This document shows, piece by piece, positions 16,910 through 26,048 of a DNA stretch of 46,859 bases. Made by a program: the position numbers and the translations under genes. The notes beneath the pieces are model-generated. The model did no database searches. It had not been told where the DNA came from and was given only the letters and a program-made list of their open reading frames with translations. How positions within the stretch are numbered: the first letter of the stretch is position 1; the number at the start of each line of letters is the position of its first letter. The DNA comes from Anaerolineales bacterium (GTDB lineage: Bacteria; Chloroflexota; Anaerolineae; Anaerolineales; E44-bin32): NCBI GenBank assembly GCA_037382465.1, contig JARRPX010000030.1, positions 1 to 46,859 of the forward strand, written 5' to 3'.

Positions 16910-18345
16910 CACAGAGAGTCGGTATCCTGCGAAATAATTTCTACGGCGCCTGGATCATTGCCAGGCGTGAAATACGAGACCAGCTGCGCGATTGGCGCAT
17001 CCTGACCCCCATCATCCTCTTGACTTTGTTCTTTCCGCTGCTGATGAATTTCACGGCCGGTCAGGCTGTGGATTTCGTCGCCCGATACGGAGCGGACATC
17101 GTAGGCGAGCGCCTCATTCCCTTCCTGCTCATGGTCGTCGGTTTCTTCCCCATCTCTATTTCCCTCGTCATCGCCCTGGAGAGCTTCGCTGGTGAGCGTG
17201 AAAGACTCTCCCTGGAGCCTTTGTTGGCCACCCCTCTCACCGACAGCCAACTCTATCTGGGTAAAATAATCGCCTCGGTGATTCCGCCCCTGGCCGCGGC
17301 TTTTTTGGGCATAACGGTGTACCTGCTCGGGTTGGTGGTCAGTATCGGTTGGACACCCGATGCATCGCTTTTGGCGCAGATACTGACCCTCACTGCCGCG
17401 CAGGCGTTCGTGATGGTAAATGGCGCCGTGGTGATTTCTACGCAGACTACGTCCGTTCGTGCGGCAAATTTATTGGCTTCTTTCATCATCGTTCCCATGG
17501 CGGAGTTGATCATCGGCGAGAGCCTGATCATGTTCTGGGGAATCTACAGTGCGCTCTGGTGGATCGTCGTGGCATTGATCATGATCTCGATCGTGCTGAG
17601 TCGTATGGGGTTGAGATTGTTCAACCGGGAAGAACTGCTTGGAAAAGAGATCGACGTGATCGATCTGAAGCGTTTGGTGCGGCATTTTCGGCGTTCGTTC
17701 GTCGGCAACGCCGCGTCGGTCCCGGAGTGGTTCAAAGATGTCTTTTCGACTTCTCTGCCTCGATTGAAGTGGTCCATTTTAATCACCACGGGCATACTCG
17801 TGCTTGGCTACATCATTGGATTGTCATTTGCGGACCGCTACGTTCTGCCGCCCGAATTTCTAAAACTCAACGCGGTGGGCCAGGGCCTGGAAACGCGTAT
17901 GCGGGAATTTGGACTGCTCACGGAACGTGGTTTGGTGTGGATATTGTGGAACAACGTTCGCGCGCTGATTCTTGCGGCATTGCTGGGAGGTTTTACCCTC
18001 GGAATTTTGGGTCAGATCTTGCTCATGGCGCCCTACGGGATAACGGGATATCTCGCGGGAAACGTGATCCTCGCCGGCGGTGATCCACTGCGCTTCCTCG
18101 GTGCGCTGATCCTCCCGCACGCCGTCTTCGAATTTCCGGCTGCGATCATTGCCGGCGCGGCGATTCTGCAGCTGGGATTGGCAGCCCTGAGTATTCCCAA
18201 AGGGATGTCTTTGAGTGAAGGTTTTATCTCGGCGCTCGCGCAGTTGAGCCGGGTTGTGCTGGGAATCGTACTGCCGCTACTGATTGCAGCCGCCATCGTG
18301 GAGGTTTATGTGACCCCGCGAATCGCATTGATGCTATTAGGATGA
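16906..18345 (+). CDS. ABC-2 permease fused to a SpoIIM-like domain
   Basis: The GTG start overlaps the ATPase stop (GTGA), so coupling is certain enough to choose it. Residues 1-240 form an ABC-2 type permease: a cytosolic AIIARREIRDQLRD-type entry helix (WIIARREIRDQLRDWRI), then about six membrane helices, with the FAGERERLSLEPLLATPLTD loop typical of NatB/YhaP-like permeases. After a basic linker (RLVRHFRRSF), residues 285-475 form a second membrane domain with WNNVRALILAALLGGFTLG, APYGITGYLAGN and LPHAVFEFPAAIIAGAA, the hallmarks of SpoIIM (formerly DUF95). SpoIIM in Bacillus works with a peptidoglycan hydrolase complex in engulfment; the domain is widespread in non-sporulators. No sporulation genes are seen here. 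Confidence 0.85.
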   Translation: MTQRVGILRNNFYGAWIIARREIRDQLRDWRILTPIILLTLFFPLLMNFTAGQAVDFVARYGADIVGERLIPFLLMVVGFFPISISLVIALESFAGERERLSLEPLLATPLTDSQLYLGKIIASVIPPLAAAFLGITVYLLGLVVSIGWTPDASLLAQILTLTAAQAFVMVNGAVVISTQTTSVRAANLLASFIIVPMAELIIGESLIMFWGIYSALWWIVVALIMISIVLSRMGLRLFNREELLGKEIDVIDLKRLVRHFRRSFVGNAASVPEWFKDVFSTSLPRLKWSILITTGILVLGYIIGLSFADRYVLPPEFLKLNAVGQGLETRMREFGLLTERGLVWILWNNVRALILAALLGGFTLGILGQILLMAPYGITGYLAGNVILAGGDPLRFLGALILPHAVFEFPAAIIAGAAILQLGLAALSIPKGMSLSEGFISALAQLSRVVLGIVLPLLIAAAIVEVYVTPRIALMLLG

Positions 18346-18352
18346 TGCCCCA

Positions 18353-19108
18353 ATGGGCCGTCTGATCATACTTGGCAGCTCGTGGGCCGTACCGGTCGAA
18401 GACCACGCCAACACCCACATGGCCGTGGACGGTGAAGAAGGTATCGTGCTCATCGACGCTCCGGGCTCGCCGAGCGTACGCCTCGCTCATGCAGGGATTT
18501 CGTTCGACCAGGTTGAGGATTTAATCCTGACTCATTTTCACCCCGACCATATCGGAGGCGTTCCGCTACTGCTGATGAACATGTGGATGCTGGGCAGAGA
18601 TAAACCGCTAAACATCTACGGATCGCACCATTGCCTGGAACGCATCGAAGATGTGATGGGATTTTTCCATTGGGAGGCGTGGCCGAATTTCTTTCCCGTA
18701 TCATTTCATCGATTGCCGGAGCGAGAACGGATTCCTGTGCTGGAGAAGCAAGATTTTCGAATTTACGCCTCTCCAGTGAGGCATGTAATCCCTACCATTG
18801 GTCTGAGAATTGAAAGTACCACCAGTGGGCGAATCATCTCCTATTCTTGTGATACCGAGCCCTGTCCTTCGGTGGCGCGCCTCGCAGCCGGTTCCGATGT
18901 GCTCATCCATGAAGCTACCGGCGCGATCGTGGGGCACTCTTCCGCCTCGCAGGCCGGTGCCATCGCACGAGAGGCCGGTGTGGATCGATTGATCCTCATC
19001 CATTACAAAGCGGGAAAGATCCAACTGGACAAACTCATCGATCAAGCTCGTGAGACCTTCTCGGGTGAGGTCGTTCTTGCGGAAGATTTCATGGAGATCG
19101 ATCTCTGA
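18353..19108 (+). CDS. Metallo-beta-lactamase-fold hydrolase, RNase Z-like
   Basis: The 251-residue protein has the zinc-binding THFHPDHIGG motif (H61, H63, D65, H66), a later histidine in SPVRHVIP, the bridging Asp in YSCDTEPC, and HEATG...HSSASQAGAIAREAGV, which matches the C-terminal half of RNase Z/ElaC-like proteins. The long exosite arm of true tRNase Z is not obvious, so it may be an RNase Z relative or another phosphodiesterase. It begins 7 nt after the ABC permease and may be cotranscribed, though no functional link is evident. It converges on the 67-residue gene with a 39-nt gap. Confidence 0.85.
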   Translation: MGRLIILGSSWAVPVEDHANTHMAVDGEEGIVLIDAPGSPSVRLAHAGISFDQVEDLILTHFHPDHIGGVPLLLMNMWMLGRDKPLNIYGSHHCLERIEDVMGFFHWEAWPNFFPVSFHRLPERERIPVLEKQDFRIYASPVRHVIPTIGLRIESTTSGRIISYSCDTEPCPSVARLAAGSDVLIHEATGAIVGHSSASQAGAIAREAGVDRLILIHYKAGKIQLDKLIDQARETFSGEVVLAEDFMEIDL

Positions 19109-19147
19109 CGCGAGACTCCACGCTGGCTAGCGGGTCGCCAGGGTCGA

Positions 19148-19351
19148 TTAACCTTCTACGGGTTTCAAAGTTACGTGAAGATAGTTGAAATCGCCTCGCG
19201 GCGGCATGAGGGGGATGACTTCGATGACGGTGTAGCGGATCTTGTCCAACGTGACTTCATCGCCCGCCTTGGGCTCACTATTCGTGTTCGTGATGCCTCC
19301 GGGATTTTTACCCCCTAATACCACGTAGCTCACTTTGTATACTTTCGCCAC
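19148..19351 (-). CDS. Small conserved-looking protein, function unknown
   Basis: This 67-residue protein begins with GTG and has a good AAGGGA ribosome site 6 nt upstream, which supports it as a real gene. It is predicted to be mostly beta: VYKVSYVVLGG, GDEVTLDKIRYTVIEVIPLMPP and FNYLHVTLKPVE. I recognise no named domain; the pattern could be a small barrel. It lies 11 nt after the cyclic-nucleotide-binding gene on the same strand, so the two form a pair that is likely cotranscribed. Confidence 0.6.
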   Translation of the reverse strand: MAKVYKVSYVVLGGKNPGGITNTNSEPKAGDEVTLDKIRYTVIEVIPLMPPRGDFNYLHVTLKPVEG

Positions 19352-19362
19352 GGCTGTTCCCT

Positions 19363-19809
19363 TTATCGATTCGAGAAATGGCTGTGTCGCAGCTTGAATG
19401 AGAGATCTGCGGCGATGTTCCGCATCACGGTGTAGCCAAGATGATGGTTGTCCTCACACAATCGATCGAAATCGTCCCTCTGGATCACCTGAACGATAGT
19501 TTCGTTTGAGATCGCGCGTACCGTCGCAGATCGCAGACCTCGATCCACGAGCGCCATTTCGCCAACGATTTGACCGGGCCCCAGATTGACGACGGTCTTG
19601 GGCGCGGGATCCGTTTGGGACTCCTGGCGCAGCACCTCCACGAATCCGTCCTGGATCACAAAAAGTTCATCCCCCGGTCGCCCCTGTTCGGTAATGAGGT
19701 CGCCGGCTTTGAACGAGTGCTGGTGGCAAATTTCCAACACGGAATCCAATTCGGCTTCAGAGAGACCCTCGAAAAGTTCGACGCTTTTCAGCACCGCAAG
19801 CGGGTCCAT
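19363..19809 (-). CDS. Cyclic nucleotide-binding (CRP-like effector) domain protein
   Basis: The chosen start at 19809 (MDPLAVLKSVELF) has GGAGG 5 nt upstream; an in-frame ATG six codons earlier has no such site. The 148 residues are one cNMP-binding beta roll: FKAGDLITEQGRPGDELFVI, LGPGQIVGEMALVDRGLRSATV (the phosphate-binding cassette with its Arg), and the C-terminal helix. There is no HTH after it, so it is not a CRP regulator. Stand-alone domains of this kind sense cAMP or another small ligand and act through a partner protein. The partner may be the 67-residue protein encoded 11 nt downstream. Confidence 0.88.
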   Translation of the reverse strand: MDPLAVLKSVELFEGLSEAELDSVLEICHQHSFKAGDLITEQGRPGDELFVIQDGFVEVLRQESQTDPAPKTVVNLGPGQIVGEMALVDRGLRSATVRAISNETIVQVIQRDDFDRLCEDNHHLGYTVMRNIAADLSFKLRHSHFSNR

Positions 19810-19863
19810 AATGACCTCCACGTTCATCGGCGTTCTGCGACGTCGTCGGCCCGTTCAATATCT

Positions 19864-19891
19864 ATTCTACAGTATGTTCCTCGTGGCACAA
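19864..19891 (-). promoter_or_regulatory. Putative promoter of the cyclic-nucleotide-binding gene
   Basis: Minus-strand TTGTGC, 16-nt spacer, TAGAAT, preceded by a TG so that it also reads as an extended -10. The leader to the ATG is about 48 nt. Confidence 0.4.
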
Positions 19892-20082
19892 AATCTGCCT
19901 GGAGAGAAGCGTAGCGGAGATGGGGCCATGTGGTAGAATCATGCAGAATTAGGAAGATTCTATCGATTACTTGCACCGATTTGCGTCTACATGGGCTATT
20001 TTCAACCGATAAATCCGATTAACCAACCTCGGAAGTCTTGAAATGCTGCCGGGGTTCGGGGGCTTGATTGAGAGAAGCTGGA

Positions 20083-20406
20083 ATGAGTCATCCACACGTC
20101 TGGCGACCACCGACGGACATATATGCAACCGATAACGCATACGTCGTTCTGGTCGAGATTGCCGGGATGCGAGGCGCGGATTTCTCCGTAACGTTCGACC
20201 GCAGGCGTCTGATCATCAAGGGGAATCGCTCCGACACCAGCACGCGGAAAGCCTACCATCAAATGGAAATTGCCTACGGTGAATTCGAGGTGGAGGTCGT
20301 TATTCCGAGCGCCATTGACGTCGAATCGATCGAAGCAACGTACAATGACGGCTTTCTGCGTGTCGTTTTGCCCATCAGCAAGCCGCAGAATATCAAGATT
20401 GACTGA
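20083..20406 (+). CDS. Hsp20/alpha-crystallin small heat-shock protein
   Basis: Small heat-shock proteins hold unfolding clients in a refoldable state. The ATG at 20083 is chosen over an in-frame TTG 15 nt upstream, giving 107 residues. The alpha-crystallin domain covers nearly the whole protein: PPTDIYATDNAYVVLVEIAG, FDRRRLIIKGNRS, and YGEFEVEVVIPSAID followed by YNDGFLRVVLP, where the G-x-L motif is written GFL. The C-terminal tail is short (ISKPQNIKID) and lacks a clear I-x-I. It lies 29 nt before lon, so chaperone and protease probably form one stress-related transcript. Confidence 0.93.
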   Translation: MSHPHVWRPPTDIYATDNAYVVLVEIAGMRGADFSVTFDRRRLIIKGNRSDTSTRKAYHQMEIAYGEFEVEVVIPSAIDVESIEATYNDGFLRVVLPISKPQNIKID

Positions 20407-20435
20407 TCGTGTGCGGTAGATGAATGAGGCTTTGA

Positions 20436-23081
20436 ATGATGTGGAGTAGTATGGATAAATCGCCGTGGAGATTCTCATCGCGAGACGATGATCCGTTTTG
20501 GCTCGATGAGCCACGATCGGAGGACAACACGGCGTCGATCATAAAAGTAAAGCAGCTCGACGACAGCGATTCGTCGGAAAATCCGGATTTCGCAGAAATC
20601 CCCGACGAGTTGCCGATTCTGCCGCTGCGTGGGGTCGTTGTCTATCCCCACACATCGCTGCCGTTGAACATCGGCCAACCGCGCTCGATTAAATTGGTCG
20701 ACGATGTCGTCAGTTCCAAGCGGTTGATCGGGCTCGTGGCTTCGACGAATCCGGAACTCGAAACGCCGGGTCCGGAGGATCTGTACCGCATCGGCACAGT
20801 GGCGACCGTCCAACGTTTGTTCCGCACCTCCGAAGGGACGATCACGATGATCGTGCGGGGAATCGCGCGCTTTGAATTGGGTGAGTTTACCGAGCTCGAA
20901 CCCTATTTGAAGGCCAAAATTCGACTTTCCCCTGAAGTGATCGATGAGGGCGTTGAAATCGAAGCGCAGGTTCGAGCGGCGAAGGATCAGTTCCAGCAGA
21001 TCGCCGAAATCGCCCCGTCATTGCCGCAAGAAATTCTGGGCAGCATTCTCATCCTCGACGATCCGCTAGACGTGGCCTATACCATCGTCAATTACCAGCG
21101 TCTCGATCTCGAAGAAGCGCAAGCGATATTGGAAGAGAACTCGACGATCGCCAAGCTGCAGCGCGTGAATTCCCTGCTCAGCCGTGAATTGGAAGTCCTG
21201 TCGCTGGGACAGCAAATTCAGAACGAAGCCCGTACGGAAATCGACAAGGTGCAGCGGGAATATTTCCTGCGCGAACAATTGAAGGCGATTCAGCGGGAAC
21301 TCGGAGAAGGTGACGAGCAGACGGCGGAAGTCGATGAACTGCGCAAGCGGATCGACGACGCCAACCTGCCCGAGGAAGCCGAGAAACAGGCGCGCCGGGA
21401 ACTCGATCGCATGTCTCGTTTGCCGACGGCAGCCGCAGAATATGGTGTGATTCGGACCTATCTCGACTGGATCGTATCTCTGCCCTGGGACAAGACGACG
21501 AAAGACAACCTGGACCTCGAATACAGCCGCAAGGTGCTGGATGAAGATCATTACGGTTTGCAGGACGTGAAGGAACGCATCCTCGAATATCTTGCAGTAC
21601 GGAAACTGAAATCAGAGCGCACGGAAGAGCTGGAAGCCGAGCCCGAGGATGAAATTCGACGCCAGCGCGAGGGCGTGATTCTGTGCTTCGTCGGACCTCC
21701 CGGCGTCGGAAAGACCTCCCTGGGGCGGTCGATTGCGCGTGCAATGGGGCGGAAATTCATCCGCATGTCGTTGGGCGGGCTGCACGACGAAGCCGAAATT
21801 CGAGGCCATCGCAGGACGTACATCGGCGCAATGCCAGGCCGTATTCTGCAGACCATGCGGCGGGTGGAGTCGCGCAATCCCGTCTTCATGTTGGACGAAG
21901 TGGATAAGTTGGGCAGAGATTTCCGCGGAGATCCGGCTTCCGCCTTGTTGGAGGTACTGGATCCCGAACAGAACAGAGAATTTCGCGACCACTATATCGA
22001 CATCCCCTTCGATCTTTCCGAAGTGATGTTCATCACGACGGCAAATTGGTTGGAAACCGTTCCGATTCCATTGCTCGATCGTATGGAGGTCATTCGCCTG
22101 TCGGGATACACAGACAGCGAGAAACTGGAAATCGCACGCGGTTATTTGATACCGCGGCAGATACGCGAAAACGGTCTGCGCCGGGAGGAGATTTCGTTTA
22201 CGGATGAAGCCCTCGAAACGATTATCCGCTTCTACACGCGTGAAGCGGGCGTACGAAATCTCGAGCGGGAGATCGGGCGTTTGTGCCGTAAAGTGGCCAC
22301 GAACGTTGCTGAAGGGAAACTCGACCAAGCGGACATCAGCAAAGAACAAGTGCGCGCATACCTGGGCAAACCGTATTATCTCGGCAGTGAGGAACTGGCG
22401 GACCGGACTTCGGTTCCAGGGGTGGCAACCGGCCTGGCGTACACACCGGTAGGCGGTGATGTGCTCTTCATCGAAGCGACGGCGATGCCGGGAAACAAGC
22501 AATTCTTGCTGACGGGATCGTTGGGGCAGGTGATGCAGGAATCCGCCCGGGCAGCGCTGTCCTACGTACGTTCCATGTCGGACGAATTGTCCCTGGATGA
22601 TGATTATTGGGAGAAGCACGACATCCATCTGCATGTTCCTGCAGGTGCTCAACCGAAAGACGGTCCGTCTGCGGGCGTCACAATGGCGGTTGCACTGGCA
22701 TCGCTGGCCACCGGAATTCCCGTGCGTTCCGACGTCGGCATGACCGGCGAGGTCACGCTGCGTGGAAAGATACTCCCCATTGGCGGCGTGAAAGAAAAGG
22801 TGCTCGCTGCGCACAGGGCCGGGTTGAAGACTGTCTTGCTGCCACCTCGCAACGAGATGGATTTGGAAGACGTTCCGGAAGAAGTGCGCAAGGAGATGAA
22901 ATTCGTATTTACGGACACCGTGGCGGATGCGATTAAAGCCGCTCTGGTGGATCAAAAGAAACCCAGTCAACGGAAGACGAGTAGAAAATCAAACACAAAA
23001 TCGAAATCTTCGAGAAGTACGTCGAAAGCCCGGCGGAAGACGACGAAACGGACTTCAAAATCGGGCAACAAGGCTGCGTGA
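20436..23081 (+). CDS. lon: ATP-dependent protease Lon (LonA)
   Basis: LonA degrades misfolded and regulatory proteins. The protein has the N-terminal LAN domain ([20 protein letters not shown] region), a coiled-coil middle, the AAA+ motor with Walker A GPPGVGKT (420-427) and [11 protein letters not shown], and the protease domain with catalytic Ser745 (KDGPSAGV) and Lys788 (GGVKEK), spaced 43 residues as in E. coli. From about residue 839 a 40-residue tail rich in Lys, Arg, Ser and Thr is added, beyond the normal LonA end. The ATG at 20436 has GAGG at 6 nt; an ATG at 20451 with GGAG is an alternative. It follows hsp20 and precedes a receiver-domain gene. Confidence 0.97.
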   Translation: MMWSSMDKSPWRFSSRDDDPFWLDEPRSEDNTASIIKVKQLDDSDSSENPDFAEIPDELPILPLRGVVVYPHTSLPLNIGQPRSIKLVDDVVSSKRLIGLVASTNPELETPGPEDLYRIGTVATVQRLFRTSEGTITMIVRGIARFELGEFTELEPYLKAKIRLSPEVIDEGVEIEAQVRAAKDQFQQIAEIAPSLPQEILGSILILDDPLDVAYTIVNYQRLDLEEAQAILEENSTIAKLQRVNSLLSRELEVLSLGQQIQNEARTEIDKVQREYFLREQLKAIQRELGEGDEQTAEVDELRKRIDDANLPEEAEKQARRELDRMSRLPTAAAEYGVIRTYLDWIVSLPWDKTTKDNLDLEYSRKVLDEDHYGLQDVKERILEYLAVRKLKSERTEELEAEPEDEIRRQREGVILCFVGPPGVGKTSLGRSIARAMGRKFIRMSLGGLHDEAEIRGHRRTYIGAMPGRILQTMRRVESRNPVFMLDEVDKLGRDFRGDPASALLEVLDPEQNREFRDHYIDIPFDLSEVMFITTANWLETVPIPLLDRMEVIRLSGYTDSEKLEIARGYLIPRQIRENGLRREEISFTDEALETIIRFYTREAGVRNLEREIGRLCRKVATNVAEGKLDQADISKEQVRAYLGKPYYLGSEELADRTSVPGVATGLAYTPVGGDVLFIEATAMPGNKQFLLTGSLGQVMQESARAALSYVRSMSDELSLDDDYWEKHDIHLHVPAGAQPKDGPSAGVTMAVALASLATGIPVRSDVGMTGEVTLRGKILPIGGVKEKVLAAHRAGLKTVLLPPRNEMDLEDVPEEVRKEMKFVFTDTVADAIKAALVDQKKPSQRKTSRKSNTKSKSSRSTSKARRKTTKRTSKSGNKAA

Positions 23082-23115
23082 TGTCTTTTCCTTCTTGGAG
23101 AAAGGTGAGTCCAAA

Positions 23116-23478
23116 ATGCCCAACAAAGTCCTGATCATCGATGACGATCGAACCATGGTCTCACTGCTGAGAACGCTCCTGGAAATGGACGGCTTTGAGG
23201 TGGCCGAAATTGGTAATTGGGGAACGATCCTCGAGACGATCCGCACTGAAATGCCGGACCTGGTGATCATGGATTATTTCCTGCCCCAGGTGGAAGGCCT
23301 CGACCTCGTGGTAAGCATGCGAAAAGATCCCCAATTTGCGGATGTCCGTATCATCATGACATCCGGAATGGACATGTCCGAGCAGTGCCTCGCTGCGGGC
23401 GTTGATGATTTTTTGCTAAAACCGTATACTCCAGATCAATTATCGGCGAGCATTCACGCGAATTTGATGTCTCCTTGA
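23116..23478 (+). CDS. Stand-alone response-regulator receiver (CheY-like)
   Basis: This 120-residue protein is a single receiver domain: the acidic pocket IIDDDRT (D9-D11), phosphoacceptor Asp53 in VIMDYFLPQVEG, the conserved Thr/Ser in IIMTSGMD and Lys in LLKPYTP. There is no output domain, so it signals by protein contact or as a phosphorelay intermediate. The start ATG has a GGTGAG-type ribosome site (AAAGGTGAG) and lies 34 nt after lon. The open frame extends upstream into lon, but that part is only the overlap with lon read in another frame. No histidine kinase gene is adjacent. Confidence 0.93.
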   Translation: MPNKVLIIDDDRTMVSLLRTLLEMDGFEVAEIGNWGTILETIRTEMPDLVIMDYFLPQVEGLDLVVSMRKDPQFADVRIIMTSGMDMSEQCLAAGVDDFLLKPYTPDQLSASIHANLMSP

Positions 23479-23521
23479 TTGCTCTGGGTGATAAGTTTTT
23501 TATTAGGAGATAGAAAGAATT

Positions 23522-25249
23522 GTGACGAAGAAAAAAGGAAAACGTTCTTCGCGGCAATGGCATCTTGTTGATTTACATTTGCATACCCCGGCTTCGAGTG
23601 ATTATCAAGAACCGGAGATAACCAATCTGGATATCCTGCGCAGGGCGGTCGCCCGCGGGCTGGATGTGATCGCTTTCACGGATCACAACACCGTCGCCGG
23701 ATACCGGAATATGCAGGAAGAGATCGCCCAGCTCGAATTGTTGGAAGGTTTGTCGCGATTAACGGATGAAGAACGAGAAGTTCTGAGAGAATATCGGGAG
23801 TTATTGAAGAAGATTCTGGTGCTGCCAGGATTCGAATTCACCGCAACGTTTGGCTTTCATATCCTGGGGATTTTCCCACCGGAAAAACCGGTTCGAGAGC
23901 TGGAACACCTCCTGCTGAATTTGAACATCCCCGCCGATCGATTGGACCAGGGTTCGGTGACCGTAGGCGCCAGCAGTGATGTGTTGACCGCCTATAAGGT
24001 GATCGATGACGCGGGCGGAATCGCCATCGCAGCCCACGCCAACTCCACGAACGGCGTCGCCATGCGGGGATTCAGCTTCGGCGGCCAGACGAAGATCGCC
24101 TATACCCAGGATCCACACTTGATGGCGCTCGAGGTAACCGACCAGGCGAAAAAGGGCCGGCGCTCCACGGCAGCGTTTTTCAGTGGAACCAAGCCGGAAT
24201 ACCCGCGCCGGATGCACTGCATTCAGGGCTCGGATGCCCATCGTTTGCGGACCGATCCGCAGAATAAGAAAAATCTGGGCATCGGCGACCGGGCGACGAG
24301 AATGTTGCTGTCCGAAGTCAGCTTCGAGGCGTTGAAGGACCTCTTTGCCAGCAACGACTTCGCCCGCACGCGGCCCCATTGGCCGGCGGAGAAAGAAGAA
24401 TTCGATTTCGTCCTGCAGGCGCGCGACGAAGGTCCCAGCATCATACAGGATTTTCACGAAAGTATGACCATACGCGGCGGCAGGTTGTATGCCGTCATCG
24501 CCGACGTTTGCGCATTCGCCAACACCAACGGCGGAACGCTGTTCATCGGCGTCGGTGTGGATTCAAAGAAAGAACCCCAGGGTATCGCCCGTCCCTCCGC
24601 TTCAATCTCACAGCTGCAGCAGGAACTTGCGAAACGGATCCATCCCTCACTTTCTTGTGAAGTGGACGTTCAAGAAAGCCAAGGGAAGAAGATCATCCGC
24701 GTTCTGGTGCCTCGCGGCGAAGATCCGCCCTATGCTGTGGATGACAACAAGATCTACGTTCGTGACGAAGCGGATACGGGTCTTGCAGTGCGCGATGAAA
24801 TCGTGCAGTTGGTTTTACGCGGCCAGGACCGGCACGTGCGCGAAAAGGCTGCTGAGCCGAAAGCGCCAGGCGTTAAAGACGCCGAAGTGGGCATTGCCCC
24901 TCCGAGAACGGGCGTGGAAGTCGTGGATTCCGAGGAACGAAACGGTACCCGGTATTACACCATGCGCGATCTGCGCAACGGAAACGTGGTCAAAAACGTG
25001 ACCAAGTCCTCTGCGCGGCGCCTGTGGCACTACGCCATCAAGCAGGTGATGAGTCTCCCGAAAGACCTGAACAAGGCTCCCATTGCGTGGCAGGGCGACA
25101 TCGGAGTCTTGCACGAACAGCGTCGCGGCAAACGCAAACGCTACGATCTTGCCCAACGTACATCGGGCGGAATTCGAGTCTATTTCGGGGTCACGGAAGA
25201 TGGAATCGAAGACGAATGGAAGCGCTTGGTGGGGGTCGATGGCGAATAA
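23522..25249 (+). CDS. PHP-domain and AlbA_2 (Schlafen-type) fusion protein
   Basis: The GTG start is supported by TTAGGAGA upstream and gives 575 residues. Residues 13-285 are a PHP domain with the metal motifs HLH (19-21), FTDHN (52-56), an internal GFEF, AAHANS and SDAH (237-240). Residues 285-430 match an AlbA_2/Schlafen-like nucleic-acid module: [16 protein letters not shown] (FANTNGG at 332-338) followed by [16 protein letters not shown]. Residues 440-575 form a C-terminal region I do not recognise ([40 protein letters not shown]) that is basic and may bind nucleic acid. The likely role is nucleic-acid processing or phosphoester hydrolysis. No partner enzyme is evident beside it. Confidence 0.8.
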   Translation: MTKKKGKRSSRQWHLVDLHLHTPASSDYQEPEITNLDILRRAVARGLDVIAFTDHNTVAGYRNMQEEIAQLELLEGLSRLTDEEREVLREYRELLKKILVLPGFEFTATFGFHILGIFPPEKPVRELEHLLLNLNIPADRLDQGSVTVGASSDVLTAYKVIDDAGGIAIAAHANSTNGVAMRGFSFGGQTKIAYTQDPHLMALEVTDQAKKGRRSTAAFFSGTKPEYPRRMHCIQGSDAHRLRTDPQNKKNLGIGDRATRMLLSEVSFEALKDLFASNDFARTRPHWPAEKEEFDFVLQARDEGPSIIQDFHESMTIRGGRLYAVIADVCAFANTNGGTLFIGVGVDSKKEPQGIARPSASISQLQQELAKRIHPSLSCEVDVQESQGKKIIRVLVPRGEDPPYAVDDNKIYVRDEADTGLAVRDEIVQLVLRGQDRHVREKAAEPKAPGVKDAEVGIAPPRTGVEVVDSEERNGTRYYTMRDLRNGNVVKNVTKSSARRLWHYAIKQVMSLPKDLNKAPIAWQGDIGVLHEQRRGKRKRYDLAQRTSGGIRVYFGVTEDGIEDEWKRLVGVDGE

Positions 25250-25368
25250 GGGGCAGGCGAACCACACGACGGATGGGCAACGACATACGCCGTTAAAAGC
25301 AACGAAATGCGTGGGAATTCCAGGAAGGGGGATTGTTTCCCGTTGAAAAATGGGGAGAGAATCGTCTC

Positions 25369-25884
25369 ATGAATGTGGCAATCCTCACCGTGTCGGACCG
25401 CGCCGCACAGGGTGAGCGGGAAGACCGCTCGGGCCCCGGGTTGACAAAGCGAATCGAAGTCCAGGGATGGCGCGTGATCCGATCGCGGGTGGTTGCCGAC
25501 GATCGTAAAGGCGTCGAGCGTTTATTACGCGACTGGTCGGATTCGGGAGACGTGGATTTGATCCTGACTGCAGGGGGGACGGGTTTTTCTGCCCGCGATC
25601 AGACGCCCGAAGCGACTCGGGCGGTCGTCGAACGTCTCGCGCCGGGAATTACGGAAGCGATGCGCGCATATGGTATGAAGATTACGCCGCATGCGATGCT
25701 TTCGCGCGCGGTGGCGGGCATTCGGGGCAAGACGCTCATCATCAATCTTCCCGGCAGCCCGCGGGCGGCGTTGGAGAATCTCGAAGTGATCTTGCCTGCA
25801 CTGCCGCATGCGATCGATCTGTTGAAAGGTTCTCCGGACTCCGAAGCAGGCCACCGATTTCCCGGACCGAAGTTAAAAGCATAA
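25369..25884 (+). CDS. Molybdopterin adenylyltransferase-like protein (MoaB/MogA)
   Basis: The start at 25369 (MNVAILTVSDRA) follows a GGGAGAGA site; an upstream in-frame TTG has none. The 171-residue protein is a MoCF-biosynthesis domain: ILTVSDRAAQGEREDRSGP, DLILTAGGTGFSARDQTPEAT with the GGTG loop and catalytic Asp, and LIINLPGSPRAA. MogA adenylates molybdopterin before metal insertion; MoaB homologues do the same in many bacteria. No other molybdenum-cofactor gene lies in the window. It is separated from the PHP-AlbA_2 gene by 119 nt. Confidence 0.92.
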   Translation: MNVAILTVSDRAAQGEREDRSGPGLTKRIEVQGWRVIRSRVVADDRKGVERLLRDWSDSGDVDLILTAGGTGFSARDQTPEATRAVVERLAPGITEAMRAYGMKITPHAMLSRAVAGIRGKTLIINLPGSPRAALENLEVILPALPHAIDLLKGSPDSEAGHRFPGPKLKA

Positions 25885-25925
25885 ATCGGCTTTCGTTTTG
25901 CCCACCTCCGGCAAGTCAGCCGATT
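25884..25925. repeat. Nested inverted repeat between the moaB/mogA-like gene and csoR
   Basis: Outer arms AATCGGCT and AGCCGATT (8 bp, perfect) enclose inner arms TTGCC and GGCAA. The element starts on the upstream stop codon. No T-run follows, so it is either an atypical terminator, a processing hairpin or a protein-binding site. The csoR start is 124 nt away. Confidence 0.45.
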
Positions 25926-26048
25926 GCGACGGATCTACCGGCGGGCCCACAATTTCGGAAGCTACTCTATTACGCATCCACAGCGTTAGTTCAGCAATAG
26001 GGGAGTTGCATCCATGGCGTTTAGCGGGCAAAACGGGTCTCATTTGTC

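Noticed and set aside
21612-22970. Long open frame on the minus strand inside lon
   Set aside because: Overlaps the AAA+ and protease domains of lon, has no ribosome site or family match, and its composition (His, Gln, Arg, Phe) is that of an antisense frame.
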